DNA of 64,000 nt from the NCBI GenBank assembly GCA_035222895.1, contig JAVYIG010000413.1:2501-66500 (forward strand). The letters are read 5' to 3'. The notes under the pieces were generated by a model. The model made no database searches. It saw nothing but the letters and a program-made list of their open reading frames with translations, and had not been told where the DNA came from. The position numbers and the translations under genes are program-made. The DNA comes from Strongylocentrotus droebachiensis. Taxonomy: Eukaryota; Echinodermata; Echinoidea; Camarodonta; Strongylocentrotidae. Shown here in pieces: positions 23,031 to 35,000 of the stretch (its first letter is position 1; the number at the start of each line of letters is the position of its first letter).

Positions 23031-26000
23031 GTGATTTCTAATTCTAGTTTTTCTACGTCAACATCATACACGTTCTCTTATGCATGCATGTATTGAGTTG
23101 TTAATAATCGAGGTACAGCTGGTACAGTGGCACTGGCGGTAGTGCATGGACATAGTGGTGGTACGTGGTATAGTGTCTTGTGAAGTGAATGTGGAGTGAG
23201 CTGAGCATGTGGTAGACTAGCCTATAATCTAGGCGGAGTGCCGAGCTTTTTTCTTTGCTGCTAGACTAACCCTAAGCAGAACGTCTGATACGGCGAGACT
23301 ACGAACCGTGAGTCGCGAAGCGGCTCACCGCCTATAATCACTGGTCTAGCTTTAGTCGTTGTTTTTGTTATTATCGACCATGAATCCGTGGCAGTTTTCG
23401 TACGAAAAACTGCCACGGATTCAACGTCAATAATAAAAAAACAGCGACTAAAGCTAGACCAGTGAGTATAGGCGGTGCGCGGCTCACGGTTCGTAGTCTC
23501 GCCGTATCAGACGTTCTGCTTAAGGTTAGTCTAGCAGCAAAGAAAAAAGCTCGGCACTCCGCCTAGATTATAGGCTAGTGGTAGACTGGCACTGTCCATC
23601 TTTATGGATTGGATGTGTTTAACGAGATAAATAAACTGTAGACCTAGTACTAGTAGGAACAAAACAAATATATACGAAGGGTTCTTTGGCGGTTTGGGGG
23701 AGGGATAGCCGATAGGGGATGTTTCTTTTTTTAATTTTAGGGGAGGGGGAGGGAGAGTTTCAGGTATTTCATGTTATATTGTTTCTGTTCCGTCATTAAT
23801 TGTCCTATTATTCCAAACGTATGAGCTTGTTTTTGTATTAGTGCTCCTCGACATGCACACAAAGTGTGAAATCTTTGAGGCCTTGATTGAGGCAGCACTT
23901 AATTTCCTTGGAAGAAGAAGTTTTTTTTTTATGGAAGCACGATTAACAGTATTCAAAACAAAAGTCACTGTCTGGCATTGCAGTAGAGGTTCTACTCCTC
24001 TAGAGTGGATCTGGGTTAACTCGGACCAGGGGACAACTCGGCCCAGCTGCTAAAACTGTCATTTTTTGTCATTTTACCCTAACTCTAACCCTAACCCTAA
24101 CCCTAAACCTAAACATGCAAACACTGACCGTTTTTGCAGCTGGGCCGAGTTGTCCCCTGGTCCGAGTTAGCCTGACTCCTCTAGAGTATACTAATACAGG
24201 CCTTAAATTAATCGACGGCCATCGACGGCCAGGCCGTCGATGCCCCTATGACTGGCCGTGGTGCCCTCCCAAAAAAAGATAAATTCACGGCCAAAAAGGC
24301 CTTGCCCTTTTTTTCAAACTGGCCGCCGTGCCTTTTTTTCAAACTGGACGTGCCCTTTTTTTCAAACTGGACGTGCCCTTTTTTCGAAATTCATCCCGTC
24401 CGGCCGGCTGTTTCTATCTTCGATTTTTAAGTCTAAAATGCGTCACACGTGAGATAAAGCGATGTTTGTATGTACCGTATACATCGCTGTCGAGTATCAA
24501 TAAACTTGCACTCGATCGCTCTTTGTTTGTGTTTGTGTATATTGGTGCGTCTGCATTGTAAATCGTACGTAAATGTGTCAGATGTGTGGTCGTGGATCGT
24601 ATGTAATGTGTGTAGCGTGCGTGGTCTAAGTTCGTGATTGTGTAGTGAACTATAAATCGAAATGAATATTCGTAACCGTTAGAAATAAACAAAACACTCA
24701 GTAACGATAAATATTATGGCAAACTGGAACCTTGTTTGAGAAAATATTCCTAGATAAATCCAAGAACTATCACAGAAGTTTAGGTTTGATCATAACAAAA
24801 TCGACCCCAAAACGTGTGAAGATTTCCCTGTGATCTGCTTATATAGCTGGGATTGCAGACTGAACTGAGCCACTGGCGCCCCGCATGCACCGTATTTATA
24901 CCGTATACTGCAACCAAAATTCTCCGGGGTCGATTTCACTATTAAAGTCAGAACGCATCATATCCAACCCTGATCGTAGCACGCGCAAATCTAACAGCCA
25001 ATCAAAGTGCGTCATCAGTTAGCTACGTACATGCGCCGATGTGTTTTGACTTATAGTGAAATCGTCCCCAGCAGCACGTGGCGTTCATGTGTTGTGCATA
25101 AATTAATTTGCACTCTAACTATTGGTTACTCAGTAAATGCGCATCGCCCAATTATGGGCATAACCCTTGCCCTCATTGCTTGTGTGTTATTTGGTTTGCA
25201 AGTTAACGCTGCATGCATTTTCGTACGTTAGTATGGCAGAATTTACTCCGTGAAGAATCGGGGAATGGGGAAAAATGAAAATAATTGTGAAATGTAAAAA
25301 CCGGAAAATATCACCGTGCAACAAATGCAATTGGAAATGAGTGAATTGGATGTAGTGTCCCATGGCCATGTTGGTAAAAGAGGAAACGGGTCGGGGGGAG
25401 GCGGAGGCTCTAAATGATCCAAAGTTGGATGCAGTATCGGGGGGGGGGGGGGGAGGGGGGGGGGGGAGGTATTCACTTCAATCAATTCTGAAAAGCTGTA
25501 GACAAATCTTAATCTTCAAAATTAAGCTGATATTATATTTAAAAATCTCATTTGGAATTGAATTTAGCCCCTGTATGTGTAATTCCCGGGTCACTGTCAT
25601 TGTTGTTGAGAGGGGGGGGGGGGGGGGTATGAAGGACATTAAATTCGGATCTACTCCTGAATTCGTGAGGTACATGTATGTCCCAGCCCAAACAAAAGTG
25701 AAGTCATCCAAGTCAAAACAACGAAGGGTCTGTTATATAACTGTCGTAAATTTAGTTGCATGGCGGGAGAAGCCTTGGGTCAGGCATGATTGATGATTCC
25801 CCACTACCCAACCCGAATTTTTTTTTTTTTTTTTTTATTTTTTATTTTTGCATAGCTGCTACGTTATTGCTTCAGCCATCTAGCCGATTTCTATTTGTAT
25901 CGTTTATGGCTCTTGCACTTGTCATAGTTGATTGTTTTATTTCTCAATTTATTGACGCCTAATTAAACATCACGATTAATTAATATGCCAAGAAAAGATC

Positions 26001-29000
26001 GTACGAAAAGAAAAAGAGATGAGGAGCTGGCCAAGAGTGCAAAGCAGTGCAAGTTTCTGGAATGTTTCATGAAGAAGAGGTTAGTCTAATTAGTCATTCC
26101 TTTTAAAGTCATTGTCATATCAGAGATAAACATTGTGTTTTTAATTAACGAATGGAGTGAATGAAAAGTGTTCAATCAGTGCAGGGATTTATCACAAATC
26201 CCTGATCAGTGTCATGTTGACCCCCTGGCATCCGGGCCTGGCGCAGGCACGTAGCAGTAATAAAGTATTGATTAGATATTTTGTATAATGGTTGCAAACA
26301 ACAAACATTTATGCTCTCTTAGCAGTCAAGTAAAATAACCACCGCCACATAAAATGGGTTAAAAAAAAATGTAGCCAATGAGAAGCGTCGAAATGGACTC
26401 TCAGTGGCGCGTGCAGTATCAATACGCCCCGTACGTGACGTGCCGGTCTAGTGTGATTGGTCCATCGCTCAGCCGCCAGAGCTTTAAATGTAAACCATGG
26501 TTTAAAATTAGCGCAAATTGTTAGCGTACCTTGCTTTGCGCACGTCTAATTGGACCTCTAATGGTACGCGATGAAATACGCTTATTTTAGACTGTCATGG
26601 GCGCGGCCATTAATATGGGTACGGTTTAATATGTAAAGAGCGCGGCCATTAATATGGGTACGGTTTAATATGTAAAGGGCGCGGCCATTAATATGGGTAC
26701 GGTTTAATATGTAAATGAAGCTAATCCATGGGTTAAATTCAAACCGATCATTAATGAATTCGGGCCATAATATACTGTCGATCTGGCACGTACGGCGCCT
26801 GTGCGTGCTTGGTGGGCGGTGCCCATAGAGCTAGCTATACTATGTCGGTGCCATACTTGCTATGACGTCACTCGTAAACAATTGAAAAACAAGGCCGAAC
26901 GTAAATTACTACTGGCCTAGCCTAGCTATACGACTAGACCTCAAGTTCTATTCAGTTCTAGATTTAGATCTAGATCTATATATAAAAATAGTATTTGATA
27001 TCCTGAAATTAAAATATAATCAAAACAGTGGGCTAACTAGCTTTTTCAAATGTCCGATATTTTGGGATAGTTAATTTCAAGTGAAAACATGACGGTTGTA
27101 CGGCTTGTTGATTTGCTTCCCCGGGTTTGCTTCCCGGCCTCGATCGAGTGCTAGCGCTAGTCAAAAATCGGCGCGGCGTGTGCTGCGCTTGCTTGTCTGC
27201 ACACACTCGATACCGCCGCTTGACTATACTAGCACTGGCACTCGCAGAGCAACCAAGTCGACAAACCGCGTACATGTTTTTACTTCCAAATTCTACCCAA
27301 ATCTCTGAAATTTGAAAAAGCTGGTCAGCCCGCTGTTTTGATTATATATTAATTTCATGATATCCTATACAAGTGTTATATATAGATCTAAATTTAGAAC
27401 TTATTATATAAGTATTATTATATACGACTCGTGTCGGGTGAGTACCTCACCCCCCCCCCCTCACTCACCCGGTACTTCCCCCCCCCCCCTCACCCGGTAC
27501 ACCCCCTCCCATTCACCGGTACTACCATGGCAGAGGGACAGTTATTAAGCCTTGCGCAAGCCCCCATCATTATAAGGTGACAATTAAGAGTCTTCAGTCT
27601 GAGAAGGAGGAGAACCTCACAAGTCAGAAAATGTTATGAAACTCCTCCGAACAGACAGATATTTCTGACCGGCAGAGAACTATACAAATTATATGCAAAT
27701 AAGAATTTTCCCATTCAACGCATCCAGAAATAAATCCAAAGTGTCAACACTTCCAATATAATCTGTTCAGAATCAATTTTTCTCTCTTCACTTTGTGTAA
27801 AAAAAAAAGAGAAACAAGGAGTGTTTTCTACAAGTTCCATACCAACTTAATAACTGCCCTCTAGTGTCCATCAATTTTTTTTAAAGTTTTTAAAATTTCT
27901 CATCCCTTCCCCTTGGCATTAAATGTTCTGGAAACTTTAACAGATTTCATTTGTCTAGATCTACAACAATAGTAACATGACATGAGGGTTTGGGATTCCC
28001 TTACTATATATTACCTTGTAATTAACTAATTTACTTGAAGTAAAGTACATTACAATAATTATGTCTTTAATCCTTTGGATTTTAGGTGTCCCTCATCAGA
28101 GAATGTATCCAGAATAAAGCATAATCGTCCTCCAAGTTTACAGGATGATCATGAAGCTCAGGTAAACACAAACAATTACTAAATGATTCTTGAGAAGAGA
28201 ATTCCATGAATGTCATTCAAGATCATTTTGAATACTTACTGATTGAGATTCAGGATTGTGCCCTTGTGACACATAGATGAGATATTTCTCACCTTAAAAT
28301 CTCTTCCAACTCATTTCCACATCTATAAATATATGCATCAATGTAAATTGTAAGCCTACTTCATTGACAATAAACTTAAAACGTTGTTAAAACTCAAGTA
28401 TACAATTACATAATTATCATAGGACTAATTCCAGCAATATTCTGATTTTTGTAGGTGCCAGTTTAATCATTATCAGGCATATAAACTTTAGAATTAATTA
28501 TTGAATATTCTTTAATCCACAGCCAGGTGAGAAGGCAGAGTCAGCATCTCAGCAACGCAATGATGGTGCTAGTCCTTCACTAGCAGCAAGTTCATCTGCT
28601 ACTTCTTCTCAGCAACCTCAGATGACCAAGTCATCATCCAAGCAAGGTGATGATGGTTCCACTCCTTCACTAGCAGCAAGTTCATCTGCTACTTCTTCTC
28701 AGCAACCTCAGATGCTTGAGTCATCATCCAAGCATGGTGATGATGGTTCCATTCCTTCACTAGCAGCAAGTTCATCTGCTACTTCTTCTCAGCAACCTCA
28801 GATGCTTGAGTCATCATCCAAGCATGGTGATGATGGTTCCATTCCTTCACTAGCAGCAAGTTCATCTGCTACTTCTTCTCAGCAACCTCAGATGCTTGAG
28901 TCATCATCCAAGCAAGGTGATGATGGTTCCATTCCTTCACTAGCAGCAAGTTCATCTGCTACTTCTTCTCAGCAACCTCAGATGCTTGAGTCATCATCCA

Positions 29001-32000
29001 AGCAAGGTGATGATGGTTCCATTCCTTCACTAGCAGCAAGTTCATCTGCTACTTCTCAGGCTCAGCAACCTCAGATGACTAAGTCATCATCCAAGCAAGG
29101 TGATGATGGTTCCACTCCTTCACTAGCAGCAAGTTCATCTGCTACTTCTCAGGCTCAGCAACCTCAGATGCTTGAGTCATCATTCAAGCAAGGTGATGAT
29201 GGTTCCATTCCTTCACTAGCAGCAAGTTCATCTGCTACTTCTCAGGCTCAGCAACCTCAGATGACCAAGTCATCATCCAAGCAAGGTGATGATGGTTCCA
29301 TTCCTTCACTAGCAGCAAGTTCATCTGCTACTTCTTCTCAGCAACCTCAGATGCTTGAGTCATCATCCAAGCAAGGTGATGATGGTTCCATTCCTTCACT
29401 AGCAGCAATTTCATCTGCTACTTCTTCTCAGCAACCTCAGATGCTTGAGTCATCATTCAAGCAAGGTGATGATGGTTCCATTCCTTCACTAGCAGCAAGT
29501 TCATCTGCTACTTCTCAGGCTCAGCAACCTCAGATGACCAAGTCATCATCCAAGCAAGGTGATGATGGTTCCATTCCTTCACTAGCAGCAGGTTCATCTG
29601 CTACTTCTCAGGCTCAGCAACCTCAGATGACCAAGTCATCATCCAAGCAAGGTGATGATGGTTCCATTCCTTCACTAGCAGCAAGTTCATCTGCTACTTC
29701 TCAGGCTCAGCAACCTCAGATGCTTGAGTCATCATCCAAGCAAGGTGATGATGGTTCCATTCCTTCACTAGCAGCAAGTTCATCTGCTACTTCTTCTCAG
29801 CAACCTCAGATGCTTGAGTCATCATTCAAGCAAGGTGATGATGGTTCCATTCCTTCACTAGCAGCAAGTTCATCTGCTACTTCTTCTCAGCAACCTCAGA
29901 TGCTTGAGTCATCATCCAAGCAAGGTGGTGATGGTTCCATTCCTTCACTAGCAGCAAGTTCATCTGCTACTTCTCAGGCTCAGCAACCTCAGATGACCAA
30001 GTTATCATCCAAGCAAGGTGATGATGGTTCCACTCCTTCACTAGCAGCAAGTTCATCTGCTACTTCTTCTCAGCAACCTCAGATGACCAAGTCATCATCC
30101 AAGCATGGTGATGATGGTTCCACTCCTTCACTATCAGCAAGTTCAACTGCTACTTCTTCTCAACAACCTCAGATGACCAAGTCATCGTCCAAGCAAAGTG
30201 ATGATGGTTCCATTCCTTCACTAGCAGCAAGTTCATCTGCTACTTCTCAGGCTCAGCAACCTCAGATGACCAAGTCACTGTCCCATCCTCATGATGATTG
30301 TGCGAGTTCTCATAGTGCTAATGCTACTAGGAGAACAAAATCTTCAACTGTCGATAGCTGGGGGTATGATTGGCTTAAGTACAATGAACACAATGGGTAT
30401 GTGTCAAAGGTTTGGTGTAGTGTGTGTCAGAATGCCAGACATCGAGGGACCAAAGTTTCAATGCATCCAGGACAAGCACAAATTTGTGATAATGACGCAT
30501 ACATCGTAGGAACAAGTAATGTGAAAAAGGACACATCAAAATCTCATTCCAGAACGAAGTTCCACTTGTCTGCTGTTCAAGCCACGCTCCCTCTGGTTGA
30601 AAAATCGAAACTTGCACAGCAATTCCAGACAATGCAGGACAAAACAAAGGCCAAAATGAGTAAGCTTTTTGACATCGCTTACATGGTTGCATATTGTGAA
30701 CAACCCTTCACCATGTACAAGCAATCTGTGCTTCTTGAAAAGAAGCATGGAGTTGACCTTGGAGTGACGTACATAAATGATGCTGCATGTCGCACGTTCA
30801 TTCATCACATAGCGGCCACAATGAGAGAAGACCTTGAGAAGCTTTTTGGACAGGAGCCGTTCTACTTCTCATTACTGTTTGACGGCAGTACAGATAAATC
30901 CATTTCTGAAAAGGAGGTTGTCAGCATCAAGCTCATTGAAAATGGCATTCCAAAGATAAAAGTCCTTGGGTAAGTTACAAATAAAAGGAATCACAACTAT
31001 CATAATCCAATATATTAATATCGTGAAATCACGATTACAAAATGAATTTCGAAGAAGTTAGTTCAGTGCATTATCAAAAGTCCAGTCTGAAAAATGTTCT
31101 AAAATGTATAATACTGCTTCATTAATAGTAACTAATATGCCCCCCTCCTTGCCAGATTAGAAATAATATATATATATATATATATATATATTGCACATTC
31201 ATATAATATATTGCACATTCATTCAATAATTGGCATATTCATTTTGACTTCTAAGTTCTGTAACATTTTGATTGAGAAAATATAACAGTAGAGTGAAATT
31301 CCTCTTCATATTACAGCATAGCAGAACCAGAAAGGTGTGATGCCGCTACAGTTGAGCAAGCGATACGGAAGTTGTGTGAAGACCACCACCTCAACCTGAA
31401 GAACGGCTTTGTGGCATCAGCAGCTGATGGCGCTGCAGTAAACTTCGGAGAGAGGAGTGGAATCCTGACCAGGTTCCAGCGAGAAGATGCTCCATGGTTA
31501 ATCAAGATGCACTGCATTGCACACCGGCTCGAACTTGCCTTGAAGGATGCTTTCAAGAACACATATTATGTGCTGGTTAGTTGTAGAAATGTTTTACCAA
31601 ATCAATAAAATTATCTTTGGGCATAAGTAATTTAATTAGCAAATGGTAATTTTTTGAGAAAATTTAGCTCAAAATCATGATCAGCACACGGCGACACATA
31701 TTTATCATGAAAACGTAATATCTCTATTCAAACAAAAACATGTTACACCAAAATATCAGAGTGTAGTTGAAGAAGGATCAGGATTTTTAGGGGGAAAGAA
31801 CACTTATAAATGTAAATTGCTGATGTATAGTAAAACTATTAAAAAAACATAACATTTTAGAGTAGCAAACCAAACTTGAAGTCCTTTAAAGAATAATGCA
31901 TCACTGAAGTGTTCTTAAAGATTATCTTAGCGTGATTGGAAGAATAATATGAACACACAAGGAAATAAGCTTGTTGCACAAATCTCAATTATAATATTAT

Positions 32001-35000
32001 ATTTCGTGTTTCAATTTGAATTTATTATAACAGGATAATAACATGATCGATGCTATAATAAATAAGTATGTTAAAATTCATAGATGTGTACCGGTAACCC
32101 CAAACCATATTTTCATATTATTTTTTACTTACCTTTAGATCGACGAGCTTATGATGCAAATGTACTACATCTATAGACGGTCTGCAAAGAAGTGGCGGGA
32201 AGTCAAGGCTGTGGCGTCAGCACTCAACAAGCATGTAGTCAAGCCAAGTCGTTCACAGGGAACCAGATGGGTGGACCACCGTCGAAAAGCGCTGAAATGC
32301 TTGGCTACCAACTACCATTGCATTGTCAGCCAATTTGAAGAACAAGCATCCGGTCAGCGTAAAGACATCTCTCCAGCTGATGCAGCCAAAATGAAAGGGT
32401 ATTTGAAGATGCTCAAGTCCTCTAAGTTTGTGTTGCATATGAGCAACTACAGGGATATGGTGGAATACTTGGCAGAGCTATCCCTCGGCTTTCAGAGGGA
32501 TGATCTCCCAGTGTCCAGTGTTGGCAGGCATGTTCTTGTAGCACAAGCTGGGCTGAAACGGATGGAGGAAAGACCAGGCCCCCATCTGAGAACCGTCCTT
32601 GCTGCCGCAACTGAGGCAGTGAATGAGGAAGAGGCAGAAGAGACTCCAACCTTCACTTTCGAGGATGTCAAACTCAAGGTTACCAAGAAAGATGTTGCGG
32701 ACTTTCAGACCAGCAAAGTGAAGGTTCTGAAATCTGTGAGTACTTGCCTAGAGACTAGGCTGGCTGACTTCGGTGACGACCCGATTATCCAGGCAGCGAA
32801 GATACTCGATCCATCTGATATCCAGCAAGCAGCAGACTTTGGCATCGATGAGATCCACACATTGTGCGACCACTTTAGACCCCTCTTGATGGCAAAGGGC
32901 TGTGAGGTAGAGCTTGTCGAGGTCGAGTGGATGAAGCTCAGGCAGGAAGATAAGAAAGGGAAGTTTCAAGACCTCTGGAAGAATGTCCTAGTTAACCAGG
33001 GAGATGTGTACCCAAACCTATGCCATGTCATCAGGATACTGCTTGTGCTACCCACATCAACAGCGCAGGTAGAACGACAGTTCTCTACCATCAAGAGATG
33101 CCAAGGTGACTGGCGACTGAGTCTCAGTACTGCGACAATCACAGACTTATTACGCATATCCAACGAAGGTCCAGCACCTGAAGAATATAATCCAGAGGCT
33201 GCTGTGCAACATTGGTTTGTCACCAGTACGGCATCAAGACGTCCATCTGTCCAGCCTTATGGAAGCAGAGTCACTACCCCACAAGCAACAGACTGGTCTG
33301 CTTCAGAGAGTGATGGATCTTCTGACTGAATCTGATAATAATTATAATCATATATTTCATTCTGCTTTTATTATACATGTAGCCCCTAATACATCTCATA
33401 CTCATAGATATATGTTTATTCTAAGTGCGTAACAGAAGTCATATCACACATAGGAGCATCACTATCCTGGCTGTGTAGTATGTAAAAGCTGTGCTTTTCA
33501 TTCTCAACATTTCAAACACCACTGTATAAAACTCAACTGATTTCACTCAAAATCGGTTCTTTAGTGACAATTGATGATACCTAAATAACAGTAAAATACA
33601 TCTTTTTCAACTTACTGATGTTAAAAAGAATAATTTAAAAATTCAAATTGAAAGTGAAAGTCTAGTGTCAAATTTGCCGATCAGCCCAATTGGTCCTATT
33701 GTTTGCAGTCTATGCAATATTGTGTGGTGTGTATATAATTGTGTGTAGGTCTAATAATACCTGCCTTAGAACAAGTATGCAGTGCTAGAGGTCAATACGC
33801 AGTAGCATTGACTCTCTATGCTTTGTTGGAGTGTGTCATATGTGTGTAATTGGGTTTTTACAGACGTGTATCATTCAGATATGATTATTTACGTCTGGGA
33901 ACGGACCTAACCTTTACCGTGGCGTCACCATCCGAAAGACTTGACTCAGTTTCGAACCTGCGTCCTCAAGTTTGTAACTTCCATTGTTAGCTGGATTACA
34001 GGCGCAAGCCACAACGCCCTGTTAATATGATTGGACCTTCTGATTATATCCGTAGTAAGTCCAATATATACTCTAATCTTTACTCTTAGCAACATATGAC
34101 CATTGTTGGTCAGTGATATACTCATTAACCTCTGGAGGCAAGATTTGGATGTTTTTTCTTCCTGTTTATTGCATAATAAATGAAAGTTCACTGCAAGTCA
34201 ACTAAGCTTTCTGTGTCGATCATTATGAGGACTTCTCTCCTATGCATTCCCCGACATTGTGGTTCTGATTATCAAGATATCTATCACTGAATATTTAATT
34301 ATATTTTGATATAATAACAGTCAGTGTCAGTCACAATATTGATTGAAAGTTTTAAACCCAATTTATTAATGGCAATTCTACTAGTTACAGGACCTCTGTG
34401 AAAAAGCTGATACCAAAAGTCATGGGAAATTGATCCCGCACAAGTTTCATTATAAAATACACATGACATCTAACAAAAATTTAAAGTATGCAGAATCAAT
34501 TTTTTGGGGGGCAAAGATGCCCTTTTTGTAAAAATGTTTTGGCCTTGGTGCCCTTTTTTTAAAAATATTTTGGCCTTGGTGCCCTTTGTAGTGGCCTTGG
34601 TGCCCTTAAAAATATGAGGTACTTTAAGGCCAAACTGGCCTTGCCCTAAAAATGACGAAATTTAAGGCCTGCTAATATACATGTATGTACATTGTATGAG
34701 GAAGATGGAAATCAGGAACCAATTTTTTTTTTTTTTTTTTATAAATGAATAACTTCTGACTTTATCAGTTTTTTTCTCTGTCAAACTTTAAGGTTACCAA
34801 GTGCTGTTATTCAAGATATCAATTGTTAACTTTTGCATTTTTATTTTGAAAGTAACGAATTCATTTTAGGTCTTAGTTAATCATTTTTGTCATGATTCTT
34901 AATAAGTATTTTACACTTTCCTCAGATTGAATGAGACATAAATTGAGTTTCATTTCTTAATTTGAATGAATACGGGTATATGAAATAATGAGAGGAGATG

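Larger units (their letters stand above)
24197..34671 (+). mobile_element. Apparently complete autonomous hAT transposon, 10.5 kb
   Basis: The ends CAGGCCTTAAATT and AATTTAAGGCCTG are a 13-bp perfect inverted repeat, flanked directly by CTAATA (24191-24196 and 34672-34677). Both subterminal regions carry arrays of a TGCCCTTTTT motif, near 24300-24390 and 34510-34610, of the sort hAT transposases bind. Inside is a five-exon transposase gene (25985-33329) with no visible damage. Smaller elements are nested in it (27014-27347, 26296-26345, 33850-34025). The unbroken coding region and exact end repeats suggest a young insertion. hAT elements usually make 8-bp duplications, so the 6-bp one marks an atypical lineage. 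Confidence 0.88.

Noticed and set aside
24068-24114. A telomere
   Set aside because: Only a few CCCTAA units inside a hairpin within an intron; it is interstitial.
28625-30268. Regular repeats resembling a CRISPR or satellite array
   Set aside because: Units abut without variable spacers and keep a protein frame joined to hAT transposase; this is a coding minisatellite.
32253-33223. Several minus-strand frames under hAT exon 5
   Set aside because: They are antisense shadows of the transposase C-terminal half.
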